Shown here: positions 16,335 to 25,854 of the stretch, piece after piece
Numbering within the stretch: the stretch's first letter is position 1
Layout of the letters: every line of letters starts with the position of its first letter
DNA from: Cohnella xylanilytica
GTDB taxonomy: Bacteria; Bacillota; Bacilli; Paenibacillales; Paenibacillaceae
Assembly: GCF_014212175.1 (NCBI RefSeq)
Contig: NZ_JACJVR010000097.1
Span: forward strand, 1-64,000
DNA length: 64,000 bases
Direction: 5' to 3'
The notes under the pieces: generated by a model
Databases searched by the model: none
What the model was told of the DNA's origin: nothing
The model's input: only the letters and a program-made list of their open reading frames with translations
Position numbers and translations under genes: made by a program

Positions 16335-18371
16335 ATGGACAACAAGCTGCGCCCTCCCGCCGTTCCCCTCGTCACCGTCGATCCGTACTTCAGCGTCTGG
16401 TCGATGGCCGATCGCCTGACCGACGACGATACGCGGCATTGGACCGGCCGACGCCATGGCATGACCGGTCTCCTCCGCATAGACGGTACCGTCTGGCGGT
16501 TCGCCGGCCGGGTCGAGCCGAACGCCGAAGTCTACTACACCGAACCCGCCGCCATGCGCCAGACCGGGCTGCGGGTAGACGCCCTATCGACCCGCTACGA
16601 GTTCGAGGCGGACGGCGTCTCTCTCTCGCTGCGTTTCACGACTCCTCTACTGCCGGACGACTTGGATTTGCTCTCCAGGCCCGCTTCCTATGTCGGCTTC
16701 GAGGTCCGGTCGACGGACGGGCGGCCTCGCGACGTGCAGCTCTACTTCGACGTGACGGGGGAATGGTGTGTCAACGACAGCGACCAGAAGGTCGTCTGGG
16801 GAGAAAAACGGACGGACGGCCTGCGCTTGCTTCATATCGAGCACGAGGATCAACGGATGCTGACCCGCTCCGGGGACGACCTGCGCATCGAATGGGGCCG
16901 CTTCTACCTCGCCTGCGCGGAGGCGGACGGCACGAGGACGCGGGTCGGCCCCGCCTCCCTGCGCAAGGCGTTCGTCCGCGGCGTCGAGCTCCGGCCCGAG
17001 GAGGCCGATTCGTTCTCCATGCCTCGGGCGGCGCGCGGCGGTTATCCCGTCCTGTCGGTCGAATTCGACTTGGGACGGATCGGGGACGGCGCGGAGGCGG
17101 GGACGGCGGCCTCTCGCTTGGTGACGCTCGCTTACGACGACGTGCTGTCGATCGAGTATTTCGGCGACCGTCTTCCGCCTTATTGGAGGAGGAACGGGGA
17201 CGTATCGGCCGAGAAGATGATCGTTTCCGCCGTACGGGATTACGAAGCGGTGTCGGAGCGATGCGAGACGTTCGGACGGCAGTTGCGGGCGGAGGCGGAG
17301 AAGGCCGGGGGAGCGGAATATGCCGACCTGCTGGAGCTCTCCTACCGGCAGGCCGTCGCCGCCCACAAGCTCGTCGCGGATCGCGAGGGCAGCGTGCTTT
17401 TCCTATCGAAGGAATGTTACAGCAATGGCTGCATCGCCACGGTCGACGTCAGCTATCCGTCCATGCCGCTGTTCCTGCTCTACAACCCCGAGCTCGTCCG
17501 CGGGATGATGCGCCCGATCTTCAAGTTCGCCGCCAGCGACGCCTGGGCGTTCGACTTCGCGCCTCACGACGCCGGCCAATACCCGCTCGCGAACGGGCAA
17601 GTGTACGCGCAGTCGATCGAAGGCCAGATGCCGGTCGAAGAGTGCGGCAACATGCTGATCATGGCCGCGGCGGTCAGCTTGGCCGACGGGAAGATCGGGT
17701 TTGCCGAGGAGCATGCGGACGTGCTGCGGAAGTGGGCCGACTACTTGGCCGAGCACGGGCTCGATCCCGAGAACCAGCTGTGCACGGACGACTTCGCGGG
17801 CCATCTGGCGCGCAACGCGAACTTGTCGGTGAAGGCCGCGATGGGCGTCGCCGCTTACGCGATCCTGTGCCGGTTGAGCGGACGGGAGGAAGATGCGGCC
17901 CGCTACCTCTCGCGAGCGAGGGAGATGGCCGTCGCGTGGGAGGAGCTGGCGGCGGACGGGCAGCGGTACAGGCTGGCTTTCGGGCAAGAGGGCACGTGGA
18001 GCTTGAAGTACAACCTGGTGTGGGACCTTCTGTTCGGAACGGAGCTGTTCGGCCGGCAGGTGCGGGAGAAGGAGGTTATCTGGTACTTGGCGCGCAGGCA
18101 GCGGTACGGAACCCCTCTGGACAGCCGGGAAAATTACACGAAGTCGGACTGGCTCGTCTGGGCGGCCTCTCTGGCGGAGGAAGACGGCGACTTCCGCGCG
18201 CTGGTCGAGCCGCTCTGGCGCTTCGCGAACGAGACGCCGGACCGGGTGCCGCTGACGGATTGGTACCGCACGGACAACGGGAGGCAGATGAACTTCCAGC
18301 ACCGGAGCGTCGTGGGCGGCCTGTTCATCAAGGTGCTGAAGGACCGGTGGGCGGGCAGGCGTTTTATCTGA
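16335..18371 (+). CDS. GtaA-like DUF4964/DUF4965/DUF1793 family protein
   Basis: A 678-residue protein that matches the family named after fungal glutaminase A. The N-terminal part (LRPPAVPLVTVDPYFSVWS, then HWTG) is the DUF4964-like start. The middle is a beta-sandwich (DUF5127-like), and the C-terminal half (from about 330) is an alpha/alpha-barrel with stretches such as LFLLYNPELVRGMMRPIFKFA and WSLKYNLVWDLLFG. Bacterial members occur beside sugar loci, so a glycosidase-like role is as likely as glutaminase. There is no signal peptide. Start ATG has AAAGGAGAG. It is a single gene with its own promoter and terminator. Confidence 0.8.
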   Translation: MDNKLRPPAVPLVTVDPYFSVWSMADRLTDDDTRHWTGRRHGMTGLLRIDGTVWRFAGRVEPNAEVYYTEPAAMRQTGLRVDALSTRYEFEADGVSLSLRFTTPLLPDDLDLLSRPASYVGFEVRSTDGRPRDVQLYFDVTGEWCVNDSDQKVVWGEKRTDGLRLLHIEHEDQRMLTRSGDDLRIEWGRFYLACAEADGTRTRVGPASLRKAFVRGVELRPEEADSFSMPRAARGGYPVLSVEFDLGRIGDGAEAGTAASRLVTLAYDDVLSIEYFGDRLPPYWRRNGDVSAEKMIVSAVRDYEAVSERCETFGRQLRAEAEKAGGAEYADLLELSYRQAVAAHKLVADREGSVLFLSKECYSNGCIATVDVSYPSMPLFLLYNPELVRGMMRPIFKFAASDAWAFDFAPHDAGQYPLANGQVYAQSIEGQMPVEECGNMLIMAAAVSLADGKIGFAEEHADVLRKWADYLAEHGLDPENQLCTDDFAGHLARNANLSVKAAMGVAAYAILCRLSGREEDAARYLSRAREMAVAWEELAADGQRYRLAFGQEGTWSLKYNLVWDLLFGTELFGRQVREKEVIWYLARRQRYGTPLDSRENYTKSDWLVWAASLAEEDGDFRALVEPLWRFANETPDRVPLTDWYRTDNGRQMNFQHRSVVGGLFIKVLKDRWAGRRFI

Positions 18372-18388
18372 ACGGGTGAAAAGCATAG

Positions 18389-18448
18389 GGCTGCAGCCGT
18401 CGGGCAAGCCGGTCGTCGACCGGCTTTGCTCCGGGGGTGCAGCCTTTT
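18389..18448 (+). terminator. Nested-hairpin terminator after the GtaA-like gene
   Basis: An outer stem GGCTGCA (18389-18395)/TGCAGCC (18438-18444) encloses a perfect 9-bp inner stem AAGCCGGTC/GACCGGCTT (18406-18426). TTTTATTT follows immediately on the plus strand. Confidence 0.75.
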
Positions 18449-18544
18449 ATTTGGCGTGCGAGAGTCACTTCTCTTCTATAAAGAAGCGCGCCTCCGAAAG
18501 AAGGCGCGCTCTATAGGTGGAGCTTCGGATATCATGTTAGTCTC

Positions 18545-18740
18545 TCATGTGCGGCATCCGGTTACCCTCTTTGGTGTCACTACGGCGAATGTCCCTCATG
18601 TGCGTCATCCAGTTACTCACTTTGGCGTCACTACAGCGAATGTCCCTTACTCGAAACGATCCCGCTGGCTGAGTCACTTTGGACGCATATCCGCAACTTT
18701 ACCTAAATTACCTCAGTGACTGAGTCACTTTGAACGCATA
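18545..18740. repeat. Palindromic repeat array, family B, four units
   Basis: Four degenerate units centred on GTTAC/GTCAC cores at about 18560, 18611, 18672 and 18723; the spacings are 51, 61 and 51 bp. The last carries the palindrome AGTGACTGAGTCACT. The family recurs at 29.4 and 59.4 kb. With the terminator it fills the 390-bp gap between convergent genes. I see no gene in it. Confidence 0.8.
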
Positions 18741-18761
18741 ACCGAGGCTACGGCGAGCAAG

Positions 18762-21005
18762 TTACGCCTTCGAGTCGATTACGATGCGGATGCCGCCGGG
18801 GCGGTGCTCGTAGCGGATGAGCGCCGTTCGGGTCGGCGCGTCCCACTCCAGCTGCAGCGGCCACGTCCCCGCGTCGACCGTATCGCCGAACTCGGCGACG
18901 GCCGAGGACGGCTCGAACGGGCAGCGAAGCCGGCATACCGCCTGCATCCCCGTCGGCCCCCGGGCGACGAAGGAGATGCGGCCGTCCCGCTCCTCGTACT
19001 CCTCGATCCGCGAAGACGCGGCGACGATGCCTTCGCCCCGGGCGTCCGCGGCCTCCAGATCGTACAGCAGGCTCTGTTCGCCCGGCCGCACCGTAATCTC
19101 CCGAACGATCGGCAGCTCCGCCTCGAACAGGTTCACGTACAGCCCGCTCAGCGTTAGCGGCCGTTCGTGCGCCGACTCGTCCATCACCGCCGAGATGACG
19201 TACGGCCCTCGCCGCAGCACGAACGCGTTGGACGGCTCCCACGCCTCCGACGCCCCACCTCCACCGCCGCCGCCATAAAGCTTCAACCCTTCCGAGACGG
19301 CCTTCCTCAGCCTCTCCGCCCCTTCGCGGCTGCGGGCCAGCTCTCGCGGTGCTGCCCTCATATAGAGGAGCGCCCCCTTGCCGACCCGGGTCACCCCTTC
19401 CGGCGCATCCGCGGGCACCCCGAGGCCTTCGAACAGATGCTCTCGCGGACTGCCATACCGACGGCGGCTTCCCGTATTCCACCACTCGCGCACGCCATGG
19501 TACGGGTCCGCGTCGTCGCCGACATAGACGAGCACGCCCCCGTCTCGCACCCACTGGGCGAGAGAGCCGTGCAGATCCGGATGCTCCGGCTTCATGAACT
19601 CGTAGCTCAGCACGAGCAGCCGGTAATCGTCCAGATAGCCGGGGTATCGCCGAACGTTGTCCAACTGCACCGGCCGAACCGCCAAGCCGTGCTTCACGAG
19701 AGGCAGCGTCAAGCCGTAGAAGTCGGAGAAGTCGAGCAGCTCGAGCGCGTCCTCGTCCGTGATCTCCACCTCGTTCGTCCCGTCGTACTTCAGCAGGAAT
19801 CCCGCCGTCTCCTTGCCGATCCGCATGCGCTGGAACATCGCCGAATCGGCCAGCAGCACGCCCGCGCGCGGCCCCGTCTCCGCCCCTTCCGGGAGCGGCT
19901 GGTCCATGTTGCCCAGCGTATGCATAAGCGTCAGCAGCAGCGTCGCGTATTCCCCGGGAATGCCCCGCTTCACTCCGTCCTCCCCCGCGTACTTCCCCTC
20001 GAAAATCCGCCGCGGCCAAGGAGCCGCCTCGTAACGCGACACTTCCGGGTGCAGCAGCGAAGCGACCAGCGTTTTCAGATAGTTCGCCTTGTAGTCGCCC
20101 CAATCGCGCTTCGGATCGTCCTCGATCGGGTCGTGCAGGAACCACATCCTCCGCCCGGATCCCCGCGCGAGCTCCTGCATGATGCCGTATTCGAGGAACG
20201 CCGTCTCGAACGTCCTCTCCGCTCTCCGGCCTTCGTACACGTTGGCCGTCCGGGACGTGCCCGTCCACACCTGGGCGATGTAGCCGTCCACCGACGGGAT
20301 GTCGAGCAAGCGCGATTCCGGGCTCACGATCCGCCATTGCGTATAGTTGACGAGACTATGAGTCGGCACGTAAAAACGAAGGGGACGGCCATGCCGAACG
20401 AGAGAATACTCCTTCAGCGCCGAGCAGACGCGGTCCAGGCACCGCGCATACAGGTAAGCCTTCAGCTTCGAAGCCCGGTACTGCGCGTCCTCGGAGCCGT
20501 GAGGTGCTTGCCAGTCTTCTCCGTAATAAATCCTCCATTCCCGCTTGAACGCTTCCGAATAGCCGTCCTCGACCCAGATCTCAGGCTCCTCGAGATGGAT
20601 CGCCTCCACCCCCGCGTCCACCGCGGGCCGGATTCTCTCGATCAGGAAGTTCGCGTACGACAGCGTCGGTATCATGTACGGAATGTGCGCGGACGTTCCA
20701 TGGATGATGCGCTCCCCGTCCTTGTAGGTCTGGGCTTCGTCCCAGTGGCTCCGGCCGTCGAACCGCCCGTCCAGGTAGTCCCCGTAATCGCCCCAGGTGA
20801 CGCCGGTCATCAGGTGAACGACGTACCCCGCTTCCTTCCATTGCCGGATTCGCTCCGGCATCGTGGGGCCAATGCCGTACACCATGACGAAGTCGGTCTG
20901 CAAATCGTAAGACCCGCCATAGGCGCTTCCTTCCTGGAACCCGGTTCTCTCCAGCTCTCTGCCGCCCCTGCCCCTGCCCTTGTCACTGTCACTGCTCCCG
21001 CTCAT
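18762..21005 (-). CDS. Putative glycoside hydrolase, family not recognised
   Basis: A 747-residue cytoplasmic protein that I cannot place in a named family. Residues of about 35-390 read like a TIM-barrel glycosidase: VYGIGPTMPERIRQWKEAGY, then AGVEAIHLEEPEIWVEDGY, where an acidic pair at a strand end could be catalytic. A middle region (about 430-560) resembles a glutamine-amidotransferase-like or trimerisation domain (YRLLVLSYEFMKPEHPDL, VRDGGVLVYVGDD). A C-terminal beta-sandwich follows. The glycine-rich run near 575-590 is low complexity. Start ATG has GGAAGGGGAGAG. It lies 21 bp after the GH38 gene in one operon, so it probably acts on the same mannose-containing glycan. Confidence 0.7.
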   Translation of the reverse strand: MSGSSDSDKGRGRGGRELERTGFQEGSAYGGSYDLQTDFVMVYGIGPTMPERIRQWKEAGYVVHLMTGVTWGDYGDYLDGRFDGRSHWDEAQTYKDGERIIHGTSAHIPYMIPTLSYANFLIERIRPAVDAGVEAIHLEEPEIWVEDGYSEAFKREWRIYYGEDWQAPHGSEDAQYRASKLKAYLYARCLDRVCSALKEYSLVRHGRPLRFYVPTHSLVNYTQWRIVSPESRLLDIPSVDGYIAQVWTGTSRTANVYEGRRAERTFETAFLEYGIMQELARGSGRRMWFLHDPIEDDPKRDWGDYKANYLKTLVASLLHPEVSRYEAAPWPRRIFEGKYAGEDGVKRGIPGEYATLLLTLMHTLGNMDQPLPEGAETGPRAGVLLADSAMFQRMRIGKETAGFLLKYDGTNEVEITDEDALELLDFSDFYGLTLPLVKHGLAVRPVQLDNVRRYPGYLDDYRLLVLSYEFMKPEHPDLHGSLAQWVRDGGVLVYVGDDADPYHGVREWWNTGSRRRYGSPREHLFEGLGVPADAPEGVTRVGKGALLYMRAAPRELARSREGAERLRKAVSEGLKLYGGGGGGGASEAWEPSNAFVLRRGPYVISAVMDESAHERPLTLSGLYVNLFEAELPIVREITVRPGEQSLLYDLEAADARGEGIVAASSRIEEYEERDGRISFVARGPTGMQAVCRLRCPFEPSSAVAEFGDTVDAGTWPLQLEWDAPTRTALIRYEHRPGGIRIVIDSKA

Positions 21006-21026
21006 GCCGCTCTCCCCTTCCGTCCG

Positions 21027-24000
21027 TTAGTGTCGCTTCAGCCGAATCGTCTTGATCTCGAAAGGACGGAAAGCCAGCTCGACTCCCCCTTCCGTCAGAG
21101 CGAGAGGCGACGCGTCCTCCTCCATCAGGTTCGTCTCCCAGGCCTCGGCGCAAGGCAGGCCGAACGAGATCCGCGCCTTCGCCGAAGCTCCCGCGCTCTC
21201 GTAGAGGCGGACGATCGCGTCGTCGCCGTCCTCGGCCTTCTTCACCGCTTCGATCAGGACGTGCGGGTGATCGATCGCGATCCACTCGAGCCGCCGTCCC
21301 GCCACCGCGGCCGCGGCCGGCTCCCCTCCCGTCCGTCCTTCCGCCACGACGAGCGGCACGTTCAGCTCCCAGCCCCGGCGTACGACGCCCGCCGCGACGA
21401 AGTCCCCTTCGTGCGGAAGCAGCGCATAGCGGAATTCGTGCCGCGCCCGATCGGCCTGCGGATCGGGATACGACGGGCTGCGCAGCAGGTTCAGATCCAG
21501 CGTGCTTCCTTCCGCGCGGTGACCGTACTTGCAGTCGTTGAGCAGGGCCACGCCGTAGTCCGGCTGCGAGAGATCGATGTAGCGATGCGCGCAGATCTCG
21601 TCCCGCGCCATCTCCTCGAGCGTATTGCGGGTCGTCCTGCGCTTCAGATAGCCGAATTGGATCTCGCAGTTGACCGTGTCGGAGACGACGGACGTGTCGA
21701 AGGAAGTCCGAAGCATTTTGGCCGACTCCCGCCAATCCGCGTCCGCGGCGAACTCGACGATGTCCCCGCCCGCGGCCAAGGAGACGGTCAGCTTCAGCGT
21801 CGATTCGCCGAACCGGTACGTCTGTTCGGCGACCGCCCGACAACCCCGCACCGCGTATTCGACGCTCTCGAGCCGCATCCGCCCCGCGACGGCTTCGCGG
21901 TAGTCGCGCGGGAAGTCCCAGGCGTCCCCGTCGTCGTGGTACACCGTCAGGACGTTGCCGCCTTCGCCGCCCGGGCGGAGCGCTTCCCGCCCCGCGGCTT
22001 TGTCGTAGACGGACGCCAGGCTCCCGTCCTCGGCGAACGCGACGCGAAGCCGCCCGTTCTCGAGCATCGCGCCTCCGGCTCTCAGCTCTTCGACGCCGTC
22101 GCCCGCCGGCCTCGCAGCCGCGTCGGCCAGAGCGGCGGCTCCCATGCCGGGCACGCGGACCAGGCGCCGCTCGCCGTTCCACTCCACCCAATCCTCGCGT
22201 TCCCACGGCAGCGAGTTGAAGACGACCGGCACGCCGGCCCCCGCGATCCTCGCGGCCGCTTCCCGGTACGCCGCCTGCTGCAGCTCGCGCGTCTCGGCGA
22301 GCAGCGCCGCGTACCGCTCCAGCGACTCGTCGTAAACCCGGCCGATGGACGAGCCGGGCAGAATGTCGTGGAACTGATAGAGCAGCGTCTCCTTCCAGAT
22401 TCGCTCGAGAACCTCCGCTGGATAGCCGTTCCAGCCGGAGTCCCGCTGCCTCTCTTGGCCCCCGTCTCGTTCCGTCCCGCGAGCAAACTCCGAATCCTTC
22501 GACGCCTCGCCCGCTTCCCCGCCAGCCCTGCCGCCAGCCTTGCCGTCTGCTCCGTCTCCCTTCCGGTCCGCCCCGACAGCCAGCGCCAGCGAAGCCGCGA
22601 ACTCCGCCTCGCGCAGCGCGAGCTCCATCTGCCGGTTGTACCGCTTGTTGCGGGCCTGCGACGTCAGCGTGCCTTGATGCTTCTCCAGGTACAGCTCGCC
22701 CCGGAACCGCTGGAACGACGCCGACTCCCGCTCCAACCGGCGGAAAAACGCAATGGAAGGCTCCTGCACGACCGGGGGGAGCCCGGACAGATCCCGCTCG
22801 CGGGCCAAGCGCTCCAGGTGCTCCTCGCCCGGACCTCCGCCCCCGTCGCCGATGCCGAACAGCATAAGCGCGTGATCGGACACGCCCTTGTCGAGGTATT
22901 CGCGCTCGATCTTGGCGAGCGATCGCGGCGCCGCCGGGCTGTTGTACGTATCCTCGGGCGGCAGATGCGTGAGAACGCCCGTGCCGTCGATGCCTTCCCA
23001 GACGAAGCTGTGGTGCGGATGCTTGTTGTACACGTTCCACGACAGCTTCTGCGTCATCATGTAATCCACGCCGGACAGCTTCAGCAGCTGCGGCAGGCTG
23101 CCCGCGTAGCCGAACACGTCCGGCAGCCACAGCACCCGGACGTCCGCGCCGAATTCCTCGCGGAAGAAGCGCTTGCCGTACAGAATCTGCCGCACGAGAG
23201 CCTCGCCGCCGGAGAGGTTCGTGTCGGGCTCGACCCACATGGCGCCCTGCGGCTCCCAGCGCCCTTCCCGCACCTTCTCCTTGACGCGTTCGTACAGCTT
23301 CGGATAATGCTCCTTCATCCACTGGTACAGCTGCGGCTGGCTCGCCCCGAACACGTAGTCCGGATACTTCTCCAGGTTCCGAAGCGCCGTCGAGAACGTG
23401 CGCGCCCCCTTGCGGATCGTCTCGCGGATCGGCCACAGCCACGCCAGGTCGATGTGGGCGTGGCCGACGGCGCTCACCCGCAGCTCGGCGTCCCCGCCTC
23501 GCCGCTCGAGCTCCGGGGCGAGCAGCTCCGACGCCCGGCGGACCGTCTCCTCGTCGATAACCGCGAGCACGTTCGCCGCTTCGTACAGCTTCCGCTCGAT
23601 CCGGGCTTGGCGCGAGCCGCCCGCCGGTACGCGGGCGGCCAGCTCCAGCAGCACCTCGAAGTCGTAATAAAGCTTGCGGACGGCTTCGTCGCAGATCGCG
23701 ATATCGGCTTCCTTCAGCGTGCCGCTGCGGTACCGGCCGAACAGGTCGTTGCAGCCGGCGTCCGCCCATAGATCGAGGACCTCGCCGCCCGCCGCCCGCT
23801 CCGTCACGTCCACCACCCGCTTGCCGGGGAGGCCGAGCTCGTAATCGAATTCGGAATTGACGTTCGTCAGCCCCTGAACCGGAGTCCCTTCCCCGTCCAC
23901 GAGGCAGAGTTCCCCGTTGACGTCGATCAGCAGCACGACCTTGCGGCCCGCCGCCTCGTACGGGACCATCCCCGAGAAGCGGAACCAGGCGCAATCCCAC

Positions 24001-24191
24001 AGCTCGCCCCACCGGTCTCCCGGCTTCAAACCAAGCCTCGTTCCCGACGTCCGTTCCGCATAAGGGACCGGCTCCTTCGTCACCCAAGCCTCGACCGCAA
24101 GATGCGCGACCGGGCGATAGATCGCTTCCCGCAGCCGGTCCAGCGTCCTAGCCGCCTTCTCTCTCATGACCTTGCCAATCTCGTACGGCAT
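21027..24191 (-). CDS. GH38 alpha-mannosidase
   Basis: A 1054-residue retaining alpha-mannosidase of family 38. After an N-terminal beta domain, the catalytic domain starts near 238 with SAVGHAHIDLAWLWP, which supplies zinc ligands H246 and D248. The nucleophile is D358 in LWLPDVFGY, and a further zinc histidine is likely in the HLPPEDTYN region. The long C-terminal beta-sandwich is complete. Residues of about 550-590 are a Gly/Lys/Glu-rich low-complexity insert. There is no signal peptide, so it acts on imported substrate. It follows the SBP gene of an ABC importer and precedes an unassigned glycosidase in the same operon. Family assignment is firm. Confidence 0.93.
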   Translation of the reverse strand: MPYEIGKVMREKAARTLDRLREAIYRPVAHLAVEAWVTKEPVPYAERTSGTRLGLKPGDRWGELWDCAWFRFSGMVPYEAAGRKVVLLIDVNGELCLVDGEGTPVQGLTNVNSEFDYELGLPGKRVVDVTERAAGGEVLDLWADAGCNDLFGRYRSGTLKEADIAICDEAVRKLYYDFEVLLELAARVPAGGSRQARIERKLYEAANVLAVIDEETVRRASELLAPELERRGGDAELRVSAVGHAHIDLAWLWPIRETIRKGARTFSTALRNLEKYPDYVFGASQPQLYQWMKEHYPKLYERVKEKVREGRWEPQGAMWVEPDTNLSGGEALVRQILYGKRFFREEFGADVRVLWLPDVFGYAGSLPQLLKLSGVDYMMTQKLSWNVYNKHPHHSFVWEGIDGTGVLTHLPPEDTYNSPAAPRSLAKIEREYLDKGVSDHALMLFGIGDGGGGPGEEHLERLARERDLSGLPPVVQEPSIAFFRRLERESASFQRFRGELYLEKHQGTLTSQARNKRYNRQMELALREAEFAASLALAVGADRKGDGADGKAGGRAGGEAGEASKDSEFARGTERDGGQERQRDSGWNGYPAEVLERIWKETLLYQFHDILPGSSIGRVYDESLERYAALLAETRELQQAAYREAAARIAGAGVPVVFNSLPWEREDWVEWNGERRLVRVPGMGAAALADAAARPAGDGVEELRAGGAMLENGRLRVAFAEDGSLASVYDKAAGREALRPGGEGGNVLTVYHDDGDAWDFPRDYREAVAGRMRLESVEYAVRGCRAVAEQTYRFGESTLKLTVSLAAGGDIVEFAADADWRESAKMLRTSFDTSVVSDTVNCEIQFGYLKRRTTRNTLEEMARDEICAHRYIDLSQPDYGVALLNDCKYGHRAEGSTLDLNLLRSPSYPDPQADRARHEFRYALLPHEGDFVAAGVVRRGWELNVPLVVAEGRTGGEPAAAAVAGRRLEWIAIDHPHVLIEAVKKAEDGDDAIVRLYESAGASAKARISFGLPCAEAWETNLMEEDASPLALTEGGVELAFRPFEIKTIRLKRH

Positions 24192-24223
24192 CTCGCCCGC
24201 TCCTCTCTGTCTTAACGGAGAAA

Positions 24224-24246
24224 AGGGCTGGCCAGGGGACAGCCCT
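24224..24246 (-). terminator. Intercistronic hairpin between SBP and GH38 genes
   Basis: A 7-bp stem AGGGCTG/CAGCCCT with TTTTCT following on the minus strand. It lies between the SBP stop and the GH38 start and could act as a partial terminator that lowers enzyme expression relative to the importer. Confidence 0.55.
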
Positions 24247-24288
24247 CATCTTCCGCACGCATTGCTCTTTATAGGGTTCTTCCGCCCG

Positions 24289-25764
24289 TCACTTCAAGAT
24301 CGATTCGGCCTTCGCCTGCGCTTCGTCGAGGATGCCCTTGATGTCGCCGTTCGTCATAATCGCCTTGGCGACCGCTTCCCCGAACGTCTGCCACACCTTC
24401 GAGTCTTCCTTCTTGAACGTCGGCAGCCCTTGCACGTTCCCGTTCATCGCTTGATAGTGCAGGTACATCTCCGGATGCTTCGCCTGGTAGTCGGCCGATT
24501 CGGCGATCGCCTTCTTGACCGGAGAGCGGACGCCGGTGTCGGCGATGAGCGTCTGAATCTCGTCGCTGTACATCGCGCGGATGTATTCGAACGCCGCTTC
24601 CTTGTTCTTCGCGTCCTTCGGAACCGCATGGAAAGCGGCGCCGATCGTAATGTTGCCGGCCGCGCCTCCCTCGGACAGCGGGATCGGGGACATGCCGTAC
24701 TCGATACCGAGATTCGCGCTCTCGGACGCCCGCCACGGGCCGTCGATAATGTAGGCGGTTTGCTGCTTTTTGAAAGCGTCGAAGTACGGACCTTCCTGCG
24801 GATTCACCATCAAGCCCGGAGGATGGTTCTTGTTCAGGCTGCGCAGGAACTCGACCGTCTTCACGTTGGCGTCGCTGTTGAACGCCGGGTTGCCCGAAGC
24901 GTCGGCGAAGCCGCCGTTATTGATGACGAGCAGCGGTCCGTAGCGCAGATAGCCGCCCGCGTTCGGCCCGGCGTAGACGCCGCCGCCGTAGAACTTGCCC
25001 TTGCCCGCTTCCGTCACCTTCTGGATGTTGGCCAGCAGTTCGTCCCACGAAGCCGGCGCCTTGTCGGGATCCAGCCCCGCTTCCTTCACCAGCTTCTTGT
25101 TCCAGAACAGGCTGTTGACGCCCGGCTGGGAGGCGAAGCCGTAAATCTTGCCGTCGACCTCCATCGGCTTCCAGGCGGCCGGCGCGATCGTCTCGCGAAT
25201 CTCGGCGGCCATGTCGTCCGGGAACGGCTCGAGCAGGCCTTGGAGGGCGAAGCCCGGCATCTGCGTCTCGCCCACGATGATGTCGGGGATGTTCTTGGCG
25301 AGGAAGCCGGCCGTCTCCTTCTGGATGAGCGGCTCGCCCCAGCCCCAATCCTCGGTCTTGACCGTGATGTTCTTGCTCTTCAGCTTGTCGCGGATGATCT
25401 CTTGATAAAAGTAAGGGAATACGCCGGGGTGAATCGGCTGGCCCGGCGTCCGGGAGAAGTCGGATTCCTTCACGCGCGGGGTTTGGGTTTCGTCCTTCAG
25501 GAGCGATTTCTTCTTCTCCCCCAGCAGGTCGTCGAGCTTGCCGACTCCGACGCCCACGGCGCCTTCGTTCAGGACCGTGATCGTCACGGCTCCGGCCGAA
25601 TTGCCGGACGCGCTCGGGGAAGCGCTCTCGGAAGCGCTCGGCGAGCTCCCCGCGGATTCGCCCGGAGCGGGGGAAGACGAATTGCCGCCGCCCGACGAAC
25701 AGGCCGAGAGGCTAAGGGCAGCCGCCAGAGGCAGCGTCGCCCATAATCTTTTTCTGTTGAACAT
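24289..25764 (-). CDS. Sugar ABC importer substrate-binding lipoprotein
   Basis: A 491-residue solute-binding lipoprotein. The signal peptide ends at the lipobox LSAC (cysteine at about residue 22), followed by a Ser/Pro/Ala/Glu-rich linker and a large SBP family 1 domain starting AVTITVLNEG. I chose the ATG at 25764 because AAGGAGGG sits upstream and the signal peptide begins there; an upstream in-frame start at 25806 lacks both. In this operon the SBP follows the two permease genes rather than leading them. The likely ligand is a mannose-containing oligosaccharide, from the GH38 neighbour. Confidence 0.92.
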   Translation of the reverse strand: MFNRKRLWATLPLAAALSLSACSSGGGNSSSPAPGESAGSSPSASESASPSASGNSAGAVTITVLNEGAVGVGVGKLDDLLGEKKKSLLKDETQTPRVKESDFSRTPGQPIHPGVFPYFYQEIIRDKLKSKNITVKTEDWGWGEPLIQKETAGFLAKNIPDIIVGETQMPGFALQGLLEPFPDDMAAEIRETIAPAAWKPMEVDGKIYGFASQPGVNSLFWNKKLVKEAGLDPDKAPASWDELLANIQKVTEAGKGKFYGGGVYAGPNAGGYLRYGPLLVINNGGFADASGNPAFNSDANVKTVEFLRSLNKNHPPGLMVNPQEGPYFDAFKKQQTAYIIDGPWRASESANLGIEYGMSPIPLSEGGAAGNITIGAAFHAVPKDAKNKEAAFEYIRAMYSDEIQTLIADTGVRSPVKKAIAESADYQAKHPEMYLHYQAMNGNVQGLPTFKKEDSKVWQTFGEAVAKAIMTNGDIKGILDEAQAKAESILK

Positions 25765-25854
25765 CGATACACCCTCCTTAAGAGATACGTTCAACTTGCT
25801 AACCAAACATTATCACACATAATTTATATATTCAATATGTCATATAAACTTTTG

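Noticed and set aside
19167..23771. A plus-strand open frame of 1534 codons
   Set aside because: It is the reverse shadow of the GH38 and neighbouring glycosidase genes, with no recognisable domain.
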